Translations under genes and position numbers: made by a program
Origin: Alsobacter sp046349155
GTDB taxonomy: Bacteria; Pseudomonadota; Alphaproteobacteria; Rhizobiales; Beijerinckiaceae
DNA: 64,000 nucleotides
NCBI GenBank assembly: GCA_046349155.1
Contig: JAXMCW010000008.1
Span: 45,969-109,968 of the forward strand
Reading direction: 5' to 3'
In this document: positions 50,503 to 60,328 of the stretch, one piece after another
How positions within the stretch are numbered: the first letter of the stretch is position 1
Layout: every line of letters begins with the position of its first letter
The notes under the pieces: model-generated
Told to the model about the DNA's origin: nothing
Database searches by the model: none
Seen by the model: the letters and a program-made list of their open reading frames with translations, nothing else

Positions 50503-51870
50503 TCAGCCCTTGTCGTACGGATTGTCCCCGGTGCGCAGGCTCAGCCGGATGGGCGTGCCCGGCAGGTCGAAGGCCTCGCGGATGCCGTTGACGAGATAGC
50601 GCGTGTAGGCCTCGGGGAGCGAGTCGAGCTGGTTGCCGAAGATCGCGAAATGCGGCGGGCGCGCCTTCACCTGCGTCATGTAGCGGATCTTGATGCGGCG
50701 GCCTGAGACGGCCGGCGGGGGGTGGCTCTCAACAGCGTCGGCGAGCCACTTGTTCAGCCGGGCCGTCGAGATGCGCCGGGACCAGACCTCGGCAGCCTTG
50801 AAGCAGGCCTCCATGAGCTTGTCCGTTCCCTCGCCCGTGAGCCCGCTGAGCCGCACCAGCGCCGTGCCTTTCACGTTGGAAACCAGCCGCTCGCTGTCCT
50901 CCACGAGGCGCTTGAACCGGCCGGCGTCGCCCGCAACCAGGTCCCACTTGTTGACGGCGATGACGACCGCGCGGCCCTCCCTTTCGATCAGGCCGAGGAT
51001 GGAGAGATCCTGCTTCTCGAAAGGGATGGTGGCGTCCAGCAGAAGCACGACGACCTCCGCGAACTTGACCGCCCGAAGGGCGTCGCTCACGGCGAGCTTT
51101 TCGAGCTTTTCCTCGACCTTGGCGCGCTTGCGCATGCCGGCCGTGTCGAAGAGCTTCACCTTGCGTCCGCGCCATTCCCAGTCGAGCCCGATGCTGTCGC
51201 GCGTGATGCCCGCCTCGGGGCCCGTCAGCAGGCGCTCCTCGCCCAGCAGGCGATTGATGAGCGTGGACTTGCCGGCATTGGGCCTGCCGACGATGGCGAT
51301 GCGCAGGGGACGGCCGTCGCCGGTCTCCGCGTCCCCCTCGTCCGCCTCCTCGTCCTCCTCGGGCAGGGCCGTCTTCTCGGGCAGCGCCTCACGCAGCGCG
51401 TCGTAGAGGTCCGACAGGCCCTCGCCGTGCTCGGCGGAGAGCGGGATGGGATCGCCGAGGCCCAGCCCGAAGGCCTCGTAGGTCTGCAGATGGCCCGCGC
51501 GGCTCTCGGCCTTGTTGGCGAGGAGCAGCACGGGCTTGCCCGCCTTGCGCACGAGGGCGGCGAAGTGGCGATCCGATGGGGTCAGGCCCGCACGCGCGTC
51601 GATGACGAAGAAGATGGCGTCGGCGTCCGCGAGCGCAGCCTCGGTCTGGGCGCGCATGCGGCCGGCGAGCGTGGCGCTGTCGGCCTCCTCCAGCCCGGCC
51701 GTGTCGATGACCGTGAAGCTGAGGTCGCCCAGCCGCGCCTCGCCCTCGCGCCGGTCGCGCGTGACGCCCGGCTGGTCGTCGACCAGCGCGAGCTTCTTGC
51801 CCACCAGCCGGTTGAACAGGGTCGACTTGCCGACATTCGGCCGGCCGATGATGGCCACCGTGAAATCCAT
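50503..51870 (-). CDS. der: Ribosome-assembly GTPase Der (EngA)
   Basis: The 455-residue protein has two tandem GTPase domains with P-loops AIIGRPNVGKSTLFNRL and AIVGRPNAGKSTLINRL, NKxD motifs (LLLANKAESR, VIAVNKWDLV) and a C-terminal KH-like domain (RIKIRYMTQVKARPPHFAIF, GNQLDSLPEAYTRYLVNGIR). It acts in 50S subunit maturation. The ATG at 51870 begins MDFTVAIIGRP, the usual start. An acidic linker separates the G domains. It follows a TPR protein gene by 53 bp, matching the conserved yfgM-der neighbourhood. Confidence 0.97.
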   Translation of the reverse strand: MDFTVAIIGRPNVGKSTLFNRLVGKKLALVDDQPGVTRDRREGEARLGDLSFTVIDTAGLEEADSATLAGRMRAQTEAALADADAIFFVIDARAGLTPSDRHFAALVRKAGKPVLLLANKAESRAGHLQTYEAFGLGLGDPIPLSAEHGEGLSDLYDALREALPEKTALPEEDEEADEGDAETGDGRPLRIAIVGRPNAGKSTLINRLLGEERLLTGPEAGITRDSIGLDWEWRGRKVKLFDTAGMRKRAKVEEKLEKLAVSDALRAVKFAEVVVLLLDATIPFEKQDLSILGLIEREGRAVVIAVNKWDLVAGDAGRFKRLVEDSERLVSNVKGTALVRLSGLTGEGTDKLMEACFKAAEVWSRRISTARLNKWLADAVESHPPPAVSGRRIKIRYMTQVKARPPHFAIFGNQLDSLPEAYTRYLVNGIREAFDLPGTPIRLSLRTGDNPYDKG

Positions 51871-51923
51871 GATCCTCGTCCCCACCGCCCCAGGCGGCCC
51901 AATGGCGGTGCGCGGGCGGCCGC

Positions 51924-52586
51924 TCAGGAGGCGGGCTTGACCGGCCCGGCGCGCACGACGGCGAGCAGCAGGTCGGCGCGCTGCTTCAGCGCGGGCGGAG
52001 CCTCGCGATCGGTCACGATCTGGTCGAAATACTGCCCGGCAGCGGTGAAGTCTCCCGACTTCAGCGCGGCGAGCCCCAGCACCTCCCGCGCATTGGCGCC
52101 GAACAGGTTGCCCTGCGCGAGCAAGGGCTCCAGCTCGGGCTTCAGCGTGTCAAGCGTGGCGGTGTCGACGAGCAGCAGACCCAGGCGAAGCCGGGCGATG
52201 TCGCGCATGGAGGCGGGCAGGGCCGCGTCCCCGGCGAGCGCGCGATAGGCGGCGACGCCCTTCTCGCGGTCGCTCCTGGACAGCTCGCCGGCGTCCCGGA
52301 AGCGCGCAAGCAGCTGGTAGCCCTTCGGGCCGTCCTTGGCGAGGCTCGCCAGGACCGCTTCCGATTCCTCGGCCTTTCCGGTGCGCGCAAGCTGCAGCGC
52401 CTCCTCGAACCTCGCGCCCGCCGCCTCGGACTGGCCGAGCTGCCAGGACTCGTAGGCCTTCCACCCGGCGGTGGCGAGCACGATGAGCACGGCCAGGACG
52501 CCGAACTTGGCGCCATGCTGCTTCCAGAAGTCCAGCGCCTTGTCGCGCCGGACGTCCTCGTCGACCTCGCGGAAAATATCGGCCAT
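51924..52586 (-). CDS. YfgM-like membrane-anchored tetratricopeptide protein
   Basis: The 220-residue protein has an N-terminal cytoplasmic part (MADIFREVDEDVRRDKALDF), one transmembrane segment (FGVLAVLIVLATAGWKAYES) and a periplasmic region of TPR-like helices (LGQSEAAGARFEEALQLART onward). YfgM-like proteins interact with the Sec translocon and periplasmic chaperones. It lies directly upstream of der on the same strand, the usual neighbourhood. The ATG at 52586 is preferred because MADIFREV is a typical beginning. Confidence 0.88.
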   Translation of the reverse strand: MADIFREVDEDVRRDKALDFWKQHGAKFGVLAVLIVLATAGWKAYESWQLGQSEAAGARFEEALQLARTGKAEESEAVLASLAKDGPKGYQLLARFRDAGELSRSDREKGVAAYRALAGDAALPASMRDIARLRLGLLLVDTATLDTLKPELEPLLAQGNLFGANAREVLGLAALKSGDFTAAGQYFDQIVTDREAPPALKQRADLLLAVVRAGPVKPAS

Positions 52587-52672
52587 GGCCGCGTCCCGAA
52601 CTCCCAGAGCATGCCGCGAAAGGGCAGGCGCCCTCGCGCAATCGGCACGCGACTCACAAAGGCCGAGGTGGC

Positions 52673-52692
52673 CCCGGGGGCGTGCCCCCGGG
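52673..52692. repeat. GC-rich palindrome in the TPR/nnrU gap
   Basis: A perfect palindrome with arms CCCGGGGGC and GCCCCCGGG and a 2-bp centre lies between the start of the TPR gene and the stop of nnrU. The arms extend further with mismatches (GGCC / GGACC). It may be a member of a dispersed palindromic repeat family or a terminator-like hairpin for nnrU, without a T-run. Confidence 0.6.
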
Positions 52693-52772
52693 ACCCGGCC
52701 CGTTTCGCGGGAGCACGTAACACGCCCGCCGGCCTTTGTCATGCCGCCGGGCGAGATCCCGAGGCCAAGGCC

Positions 52773-53342
52773 TCAGCCCATCACCGAGACGCCGATCAAC
52801 AGCGGATGCAGGCTGATCATCGCGACATAGGCGATCGTGCCCACGACGAGCGCGACGATGTCGCCCCGCCCGAAGCTGAGGCTGCCGGCCGGATCGGCGC
52901 CCGGCCGCCTCTTCACGGCGATGCGGTCGAACACCGCCCAGGCGAGAAACGCGCCGAACAGGATCATCGAGCCGAGGTCGCCATTGGCCAGGAGATGCGC
53001 CAGGGCCCAGATCTTCACCGCGACGAGCATCGGATGCTTCAGGCGCGTCTTGATCGCGCCCGGGGAATAGGCTGCGACCAGCGCCACGAAGGCGAACCAC
53101 ATGAGGAGCAGCGTGAGGTGCCGCAGCCCCGTCGGCGGATCCCAGACCTGCACGTAGCCGTTCGCCCGGTACTGGCCGTAGCCGATGACGATCAGCACGA
53201 AGCCCACGAGCGAGACGAGGCTGTAGAGGCCCTTGTAGGGCCCCTCCCCGATCCGCCCGATCAGCGACGCCCGCGCCTCCCGGACGGTGGTGAAGCTATG
53301 GGCGCCGAGGAAGACCACGAGGCCGAGGATCAGGACCGCCAT
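52773..53342 (-). CDS. NnrU-family membrane protein
   Basis: The 189-residue integral membrane protein with five or six hydrophobic segments belongs to the NnrU family: VLILGLVVFLGAHSF start, GPYKGLYSLVSLVGFVLIVI, TRLKHPMLVAVKIWALAHLL and NGDLGSMILFGAFLAWAVFD. NnrU was named from denitrification clusters, but most members, including isolated ones like this, have no proven role. No denitrification gene is seen in the window. Confidence 0.88.
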   Translation of the reverse strand: MAVLILGLVVFLGAHSFTTVREARASLIGRIGEGPYKGLYSLVSLVGFVLIVIGYGQYRANGYVQVWDPPTGLRHLTLLLMWFAFVALVAAYSPGAIKTRLKHPMLVAVKIWALAHLLANGDLGSMILFGAFLAWAVFDRIAVKRRPGADPAGSLSFGRGDIVALVVGTIAYVAMISLHPLLIGVSVMG

Positions 53343-53524
53343 GAAGGCTCCGCCGCTGCCGAAGACGCGCCAAGCCTAGGCCGGGGCAGCCGGACGGGGC
53401 AAGGCATGGCGACGCCGCAGTCCACGGGAAACGGCGGGTCGATGCGGGACGTCGCCACGCCTCCCGTCCCAGGCGCCCGCGGGGACGCCACGCCCCGCCG
53501 GGATCCGGTCCGCCGCGCGGCCCG

Positions 53525-56500
53525 TCAGAAGAACCGCACGTCAGAGGCGTCGAAGGCGGACAGGGCCACGTTCTTCAGCAGGATCGTGTCCGTGGCGGAC
53601 AGGCTGATCAGGAGGTCGGAGCCCTGCTGGATCGTATGCATCCGCACGTCGGCGAAATCGGCGAAGACCGAGATGGAGAACACCAGTCGGTCGCCGGCTC
53701 CGCCGGTCGCATGGAAATCGGCGATCTGGTCCTGCCCGAATCCCTTCGCCCGATAGATGAAGTCGTCGGCTCCCGTGCCGCCGCTCAGCGTGTCGTCGCC
53801 CGCCCCGCCATCGAGCGTGTCGAGCCCGGCCCCGCCGACGAGACTGTCGCCGCCGCCGCCTCCGGAAAGGGAATCGTCGCCCGCTCCGCCGTCGACGGTC
53901 TCACGCGCGGCCGAACCAAGGACCGTGTCCCGGCTGTCGCCGAGCACGAGGGTCTCGATGTCGCGAATCGTGTTGGCGCCCCACGACCCGCCCGTGGAGT
54001 CGAACGTGTACCAGCGCGACTGGCCGAGGTCGAAGGAGGTCTGCCAGTCCCGGCCCGCATGGAAAGCGAAGCGGTCCTGGCCGAGGCCTCCGTCGATGGT
54101 GCTGTACGCAACCCCACCTTGCTCCGCCGACAGGGTGACATCGATGCTGTCGTCGCCGTCGCCCCCCGAGACGGACGACCCATACAAGACCGCCTGGCCA
54201 TGGTTCCCGATCTGAGGTGCATTCGTCGCGTCGGCGCCTGCCGTTGCGGCCAGGGTGATGTGGATGACGTCTGCGCCCGCGCCGCCGGCTATGGTGGAGT
54301 AGGCCACCTGCGCCGTGGCCGCTCCACCGGCGCCGCCAGCCCCTGAAACCTGATAATAGGAATCGTAGCCCGGGCCGCCCCCGTCGCCGCCGATCGCCCG
54401 CAAGGCGATGTCGATGACATCGTCACCGTCGCCGCCTGAGACGGAGTCGGATGTCAGATAGGCCGAGGCCCCTCCCCCGCCGCCGCCCTGGCCGCCCCGG
54501 GAGACGGAGTCGTAAACCGGATTGCCGTACGGGTCGGTTCCGATCTGGACCTGATCGTAGGCGGCGCCATCGGACGGGCCGCCGACGCCGCCGGCGCCGC
54601 CAATGGCGGTGAATGTCAGGGCAATGCGGTCCTTCCCGTCGCCTCCGGTCACGGTGTCCCGCGAGGACGAGGCCGTTGCCACGCCCCCTGCGCCGCCCGC
54701 CGCGCCGGTGGCCCAGTAGGCGCCGCTCAAGGGACCGGCCCCCGCGCCGCCGGCGCCGGCGATGGCGGAGAAGACCAGGGTGATCGTGTCGTCACCCCCA
54801 TCGCCGGAATGAGCGGCCCGGTCCGACCCGGCGCTCGCGTCGCCGCCGGCCCCGCCGGCCGTCGGACTGTAGACGCCGTTCAGTTCGGCCTCGACGCCCG
54901 CCCCGCCCATTCCGCCGATCGCGTCGAGCGTCGTCGTGATGACGTCGGCGCCCGCCCCGCCCGAACCGGCGGCGCCGCTGGCGAGAGACGTTGTCGCGTC
55001 GCCGCCCCTCCCGCCGGCGGCGGCATAACCGTAGCCGACGCCGCCCTGCGCACCCGCGCCGCCGACGGCACGGAAGTCCGTGGTCAGCCGGTCGTCGCCG
55101 TCGTCCCCCGTCACGACCGTCCAATCGGTGACGGACGCCACGCCGCCCAGGCCGACGACGCCGTTTGGCGCCAATGAGGCGATGCCTGCATTGCCCCGGG
55201 CCGTCGCCGTCCGTGTGACGAGATCGTTCCCCGCGCCACCGGCGATGGTGCCCTTGCTCGTCACGCTGGCGGCAATGCTTACCGTATATGGGGAGGCATT
55301 GTAGCCCGATCCCGTCGCCTCCAGCGTCACGTCGATCCGGTCCGCGCCGGTGCCCCCGTCGAGCGCGAGGTCGGCGATCACATTCGCCGTGGAGCCCGTC
55401 GCCTGGCCGGTCACGCGGAGCGTATCGGTCCCCGCGCCGCCGCGCAGTGTCGCGGCGACGAGGGAGGTGGCCGCGCCGGTATTGGCGTCCGCTCCGGCCG
55501 CGCCGGGGTTCCACGGTGTGCCGTTCCACCCACCGTCGTCGTAATGCAGGTAGGCGCCGGCTCGCCCCGTATTGGGATCGATGTAATTCGGGTCCCAGAC
55601 ACAATAAACCCCGAAATACGGGTAGTAGGTTCCACCATTCCAGTTCGGCTGATACGTCCCGCCGGAGCCGCCGACACCCGCTGCGCCAGGCGCGCCGCCG
55701 GTGGCGACGCTCGTCACCGTCAGCGTGTCGGCGCCATCGCCGCCGTCGAGCATGACCTTTGCGCCGCTCGTCCAGATACCGTTCGACAGCGACCAGCCGC
55801 CGATCGTCTGAACGGCGTCGCCGCCCTGGCCCGCCGCCCCGCCCGCGCCGCCGTCGACGATCTGGGGGTTCCACCCTGGGCCATCGGGGCCATCGGGCTG
55901 GAAGGTCACCACGGGCACGACATAGGGAGCACCGTCCGGCCCGTAGTGGCTGCCCGTCTCGTCCACGATCCAAGAGCCGTCGCCGTCAAGCTCCGAATAG
56001 CTGACGTCGTGCTGGGACCAACCGCCGATCAGGACGCCGCCGACCGCGCCCGTTCCGCCAGCGCCGCCCTTGCCGCCCGTTGCCGATCCCGTCAGCGTCA
56101 GCCTGTCGTCGCCGGCCCCGCCGCTGAGCGAGGTCGTGATGCCGGAGAGGCCCGTGCCGCCTGCCTTGCCATCCCCGCCCGCGACGCCGAGCCCGAGGCC
56201 ATTCGCGCCGGCAAGGCCCGTCGCGCCGGTCTTCGTGTCGGCGATGGTCGTCGTGATCGGCGCCACGTAGGGCGCGAGCGTCATCGTCGCGCTCGTCGAC
56301 GCGGTCGAACCGCCCGCCTGTTCGGTCGCGGTCGCGGTCACGGTCAGCGTCAGGGGCGTGGCGAGATCCGAGGCCAGCGTCAGCGTCAGCCCCGAGAGTT
56401 GCGCCGCCGTCAACAGCCAGGATCCGTCCTGCTGCCTTGTCCCGGTGTTGAGCGTGGCGTCGGCGGGCAGGCCGGCGATGCGCACAGAGAGCGTTTCCGA

Positions 56501-59500
56501 GCCGTCGTTGTCGGTCAGCGCCGCGGTGAGGGTCAGCGCCGTCGCCTGCCCCGCCCGCGGCGAGGCGTCCAGCACGGAAAGCGTGGGCTTGTCGGCCACC
56601 CCTGCGACGCTCAGCGTGACGGTCACGGATCCGGTGCCGTCTCCGGCCGCATAGGTGAAGCTGTCCGCGCCGGACCAGTTCGCCGCGGGGGTGTAGACGA
56701 AGCTGCCGTCCGCATTGAAGGTCAACGCGCCGTGGCTGACGTCGCTGACCAGCCGCGCCTTGATCGTCGCGCCATCCGGGATGGTGTCGTTGGCGAGCAC
56801 GTTGCCGGTGATGCGGCCATCCTCCTGCCCGGCGAAGGAATCCGCCTTCAGGGTCACGATCTCGGCGACGTCCGTCAGGCGGATTGCGAGGCGTTGCGTG
56901 GCCCCGTTCTGCTGCGCGAGCGCGTCGCGGGCGCTGTCATGTGCTTTGACTACGACGTCGTAAATCCGGTCCCCATTGGCGTCGGTGGGCGTCGCCTCGT
57001 AATCCTGCGGCGCAACGAAGGAGAGGACGCCCGTCGCCGCGTCGATGGTGAAGAGCGCCGCGTCGTCGCCGCAGACGATTTCGTAGACGAAGTGCCCGCG
57101 CCGGTCCGGATCGGCCGCGACGATGGTCGTCACCTCGCGGGTGTTCTCCGCCACGTCGGCGTCGGCGGCCGAGGTGATGGTGGTCGCGTCGTCGGCTCCG
57201 GTGATGGTGACGCTGACGTCCTGGCTTGTGGTGCGGCCGGTGACGGCGTCCGTCACAGTGATGGTGAAGCGCTCCGTCGCCGTCTCGCCCTCGGCGAGGA
57301 AGGCGATGGCGGCGTGATCGACCGCATAGGTCCAGGTGAGGTGGGAGACGCCGTCGAGCGCGTTCCCGTTCGGCGCCCAGACGTACCCGTCGGCCAGGGA
57401 CAGCGTCCCCGGGGCGGCGCCCGAAGCGGACCCACCCGCGCGCAACGTGACGGCATAGGTGTGGCGCCAGTCGTACACGTATTGATTTCGCGGGTACCCC
57501 GGCGGAGACGTCCAGGAAAAGCCCCGCCGCCCGTCATTGGCGACGGTCAGCGTGGCGGCGCCGCTCGCCGCGCCCGCCACGTCGTCCTGAACGGAGAGGC
57601 TCGCGCTGTCGCCGAGCCGCTCCTCCGCCGCGATGCGGGGCCCGTCCGCGATGTCGGTGACGGTGACGGCGAGCGTGCGGACGGTAGCCAGGTCCTCCTG
57701 CCCGGCGTGATAGGCCGACACGAAATAGCCGTTGGTCGCGCTGTAATAGGGCCAGTCCGACAGAGTGCGGTTGTACTGCGGATCGTAGATGCCCCAATAA
57801 CTGGTCAGTTCCGCATTCCACCGGCCGGGCGTCGCCCTGACCTGCACGTCGTAGACGTTGTCGTAGGCCGCCGAGCCCAGCCCCTCGAAATCCGGCGCGG
57901 CCTTGAAGGCGAGTTCCCCCGTCCGCTCGTCGATGATGAACAAATCGGCGTCCGCCCCGCCGACGATCTCGTAGCGGAATTGCGGCGCCCGGCCATCCAC
58001 GGTGCGGCTGTCGATGTCGGTCGCACTCAGCCGGGTGACCGCCCGGGTGCTTTCCGCGACCTGGACGTTGCCCTCGGCATCCACGCCCGTGCCCGTGACG
58101 ATGGGAGCGTCGTCCTCGCCCGTGATCGTCACCGTAAGCGTGGTGGAGGTTTTCGCGCCATGGGAATCCGTGGCCGTGACGGTGAAGGTCTCCGTCGCCG
58201 CCTGGCCGCGATCGAGCGAAGAGAAAGCCGCGCGGTCCGCCTCATAGACCCATTGGCCCGCCTGGCCGTCATACACGATGCGGCCGACGGGCTTGCCATT
58301 CGTTCCCACGCCAGAGAGACCGGTCGCGGTAATGCCGAGCGTGTCGCCTTGGTCGACATCGCTGAACGGCATCGCCACGACGCCGCGCAACTGGGTCGCC
58401 GTCGCGTCGTCCGAAACAGCCACATCGGTCGGCCCCGACACCGCCGGCGCGTCGTTCGTCCCCGTCACCGTCCAGGTGATCGAGGCGGGGGTGTAGGTTC
58501 CCGTCGTCGGGTCGTAGAGCTGGTAATCCACCCGCATGGTGCGGGTCTGGCCCTGCGCGAGGTCCTGGTAATAGTCCACCGACGGATCGAGCGTGAAGCC
58601 GCGCTGCCGGTCGAAGCTGACGCCCTGCACAGACGCGTTCTGATAGCCGAACGGGCCGAGATAAACGTCATCGGCGAAGAGAGCAAAGCCTGACCAGTCG
58701 CCGGAGACCGCCACCTGCAGCGCCGACCCCTCCGGCAGCGCGTATTGCGTCACCGCCGCGCCGTCCTCGATGGCCGCCCCCGCAGAGCCAGTCGCCTTCA
58801 CCTCCTCCGCGGTCCTCGTCCCGTCGGCGAACTGGAAGTTTTCGACGTTGCGGACCGTGTCGAAGCCGTCGGGGCTGCCTCCGCGCAGGTCGCGGACCGT
58901 GAACGTGTCGGTCGCGGCGTCGTAGGTGACGTCGTAGTCCGCACGCGTGCCGGTAAAGACGGCGAGATCAGTGCCCTCGCCGCCGTCGATGCTGTCGTCG
59001 CACGCGCCTCCCTGCAGCGTGTCGTCGCCGGCGCCGCCGAAGAGGGAGTTGGCGGCGGTCGCCCCCGCCGCGCTCAGCCGATCGTCGCCCTCGTTGCCGA
59101 ACAGCGCATCGTCGCCGTTGCCGACCAGCGCGTCGTTGCCGCTGCTGCCGAAGAGGGTGTCGGCATCCTCGCCGCCGTCTACGCTGTCGTCCCCCGCGCC
59201 GCCGAAGAGCATGTCGCGCCCCTCGCCGCCGTCCAGCGTGTCCTGCCCGCCTTCACCGAAGAGCACATCCTGCCCGCGGCCCCCGCGGAGCACGTCGCCC
59301 CGGGCCCCGTCGGCCTCGTCGCCGCCCCACAGCACGTCGTTGCCGTCCTCGCCGTCCAGCACGTCGGCACCGGCGCCGCCGAACAGGAGGTCGCCACCCG
59401 TCCCGCCGAGCAGCGTGTCGGCGCCGGCCTCGCCCTGCAGCGTGTCGTCGCCGGCACCCCCGTCGACGAGGTCGTCGCCGGACCCGCCCGAGGCGACGTC

Positions 59501-59908
59501 GGCGCCGCCCCCGGCGAAGATGCGGTCGTCGCCGGCCCCTCCGTTCAGCGTGTCGTTGCCAAGCCCCGCGAAGATGATGTCCGCGCCGCTTCCGCCGTTC
59601 ACGACGTCGGAGAGCGCGGCCGCCTGCGCCGCAGAGAGGGGCCCGCCAGCGGGCGCGACGGCCGAGGCGATCGCGGCGTCGAGCGCGGCCGCTGCGGCGC
59701 GATCATAGGCGAGGCGAGCCGCCGCGTCCTTCTTCGCCGCCTCCGCCAGAGCCCAGACGGACGGGTCGAGCGCGAGGTCAGCCCAGACCACGCTGGCGCC
59801 GCCGCCGGTGTCGATGACGTCCCGAGTAAGACCGCCGACCAGAGTATCGTCCGCCGCCGTCCCCACCCGGAGGGCACGAGGTTCTTCGTTCAACGACGAA
59901 CTGGACAT
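53525..59908 (-). CDS. Giant RTX/cadherin-like type-I-secreted surface protein (2127 aa)
   Basis: Domains in order: an N-terminal RTX block (residues about 100-310) with many GGxGxDxLx nonapeptides (GGAGDDTLQGEAGADTLLGG); about 310-380, a linker ending in VRNVENFQFADGT; VCBS/cadherin-like beta-sandwich domains (about 400-1220) with repeated TNDAPAVSG- and EDDAPIV-type junctions; twelve glycine-rich units (about 1230-1960); and a C-terminal RTX block and secretion region (about 1980-2127) ending DTILLKNVALSAFDASDVRF. There is no Sec signal, so type I secretion is inferred; no T1SS genes are in the window. Calcium is expected to fold the RTX parts outside the cell. A likely role is adhesion or biofilm formation. 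The ATG at 59908 fits the N-terminal RTX start. Confidence 0.93.
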   Translation of the reverse strand: MSSSSLNEEPRALRVGTAADDTLVGGLTRDVIDTGGGASVVWADLALDPSVWALAEAAKKDAAARLAYDRAAAAALDAAIASAVAPAGGPLSAAQAAALSDVVNGGSGADIIFAGLGNDTLNGGAGDDRIFAGGGADVASGGSGDDLVDGGAGDDTLQGEAGADTLLGGTGGDLLFGGAGADVLDGEDGNDVLWGGDEADGARGDVLRGGRGQDVLFGEGGQDTLDGGEGRDMLFGGAGDDSVDGGEDADTLFGSSGNDALVGNGDDALFGNEGDDRLSAAGATAANSLFGGAGDDTLQGGACDDSIDGGEGTDLAVFTGTRADYDVTYDAATDTFTVRDLRGGSPDGFDTVRNVENFQFADGTRTAEEVKATGSAGAAIEDGAAVTQYALPEGSALQVAVSGDWSGFALFADDVYLGPFGYQNASVQGVSFDRQRGFTLDPSVDYYQDLAQGQTRTMRVDYQLYDPTTGTYTPASITWTVTGTNDAPAVSGPTDVAVSDDATATQLRGVVAMPFSDVDQGDTLGITATGLSGVGTNGKPVGRIVYDGQAGQWVYEADRAAFSSLDRGQAATETFTVTATDSHGAKTSTTLTVTITGEDDAPIVTGTGVDAEGNVQVAESTRAVTRLSATDIDSRTVDGRAPQFRYEIVGGADADLFIIDERTGELAFKAAPDFEGLGSAAYDNVYDVQVRATPGRWNAELTSYWGIYDPQYNRTLSDWPYYSATNGYFVSAYHAGQEDLATVRTLAVTVTDIADGPRIAAEERLGDSASLSVQDDVAGAASGAATLTVANDGRRGFSWTSPPGYPRNQYVYDWRHTYAVTLRAGGSASGAAPGTLSLADGYVWAPNGNALDGVSHLTWTYAVDHAAIAFLAEGETATERFTITVTDAVTGRTTSQDVSVTITGADDATTITSAADADVAENTREVTTIVAADPDRRGHFVYEIVCGDDAALFTIDAATGVLSFVAPQDYEATPTDANGDRIYDVVVKAHDSARDALAQQNGATQRLAIRLTDVAEIVTLKADSFAGQEDGRITGNVLANDTIPDGATIKARLVSDVSHGALTFNADGSFVYTPAANWSGADSFTYAAGDGTGSVTVTLSVAGVADKPTLSVLDASPRAGQATALTLTAALTDNDGSETLSVRIAGLPADATLNTGTRQQDGSWLLTAAQLSGLTLTLASDLATPLTLTVTATATEQAGGSTASTSATMTLAPYVAPITTTIADTKTGATGLAGANGLGLGVAGGDGKAGGTGLSGITTSLSGGAGDDRLTLTGSATGGKGGAGGTGAVGGVLIGGWSQHDVSYSELDGDGSWIVDETGSHYGPDGAPYVVPVVTFQPDGPDGPGWNPQIVDGGAGGAAGQGGDAVQTIGGWSLSNGIWTSGAKVMLDGGDGADTLTVTSVATGGAPGAAGVGGSGGTYQPNWNGGTYYPYFGVYCVWDPNYIDPNTGRAGAYLHYDDGGWNGTPWNPGAAGADANTGAATSLVAATLRGGAGTDTLRVTGQATGSTANVIADLALDGGTGADRIDVTLEATGSGYNASPYTVSIAASVTSKGTIAGGAGNDLVTRTATARGNAGIASLAPNGVVGLGGVASVTDWTVVTGDDGDDRLTTDFRAVGGAGAQGGVGYGYAAAGGRGGDATTSLASGAAGSGGAGADVITTTLDAIGGMGGAGVEAELNGVYSPTAGGAGGDASAGSDRAAHSGDGGDDTITLVFSAIAGAGGAGAGPLSGAYWATGAAGGAGGVATASSSRDTVTGGDGKDRIALTFTAIGGAGGVGGPSDGAAYDQVQIGTDPYGNPVYDSVSRGGQGGGGGGASAYLTSDSVSGGDGDDVIDIALRAIGGDGGGPGYDSYYQVSGAGGAGGAATAQVAYSTIAGGAGADVIHITLAATAGADATNAPQIGNHGQAVLYGSSVSGGDGDDSIDVTLSAEQGGVAYSTIDGGLGQDRFAFHAGRDWQTSFDLGQSRWYTFDSTGGSWGANTIRDIETLVLGDSRDTVLGSAARETVDGGAGDDSLSGGGGGDSLVGGAGLDTLDGGAGDDTLSGGTGADDFIYRAKGFGQDQIADFHATGGAGDRLVFSISVFADFADVRMHTIQQGSDLLISLSATDTILLKNVALSAFDASDVRFF

Positions 59909-59971
59909 GGGCAGCCCCGCAATGCTCTTTCTGCGACGCTATAGACCTTGCGGGGCGACTGTAAAGCGAGC

Positions 59972-59987
59972 GGAAGTTGTAACTTCC
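59972..59987. promoter_or_regulatory. Inverted repeat upstream of the RTX gene
   Basis: GGAAGT-TGTA-ACTTCC lies 64 bp upstream of the RTX start codon, in an AT-richer region that should hold its promoter. It could be an operator. No clear -35/-10 pair was chosen. Confidence 0.45.
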
Positions 59988-60328
59988 GACACCCTTTATT
60001 AGACCTCAATGATGTTGAACGTTAAGTGTTCCAAGTATAATTCCGGCGATCAGCGAGGGCGCCATCGGATGCGGGGCCGCTGTCCGCCTCATGCAGGCGG
60101 CTCTCGAGGGTGTCCTGACGCGCAAACCTCACGACGATCATCCACGAAGCAAGCGCTGGTCTGCGACCCCGGCCCCGTCTTCAAGACGAACGACAATCGC
60201 GCTCGTCGGATCGCAACCGGACGGCCGCCGCGGATTGCAGGACATCGTCATTGCGGGACATCGTCATGGCCGCCAGCCGGCAGGTCGCGGCCTGCCGGCC
60301 GATGCTCGGGGAGAAGGCCCCCTCGCCC
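59988..60328. other. Intergenic stretch without a supported gene
   Basis: Nothing convincing is seen in these 340 bases. The open frames are short and unlike proteins. The stretch is backbone-like in GC and ends at the probable att remnant. Confidence 0.6.

Noticed and set aside
55544..58693. 1049-codon plus-strand frame opposite the RTX gene
   Set aside because: It is the complement of a repetitive GC-rich gene, with no domain or start signal.
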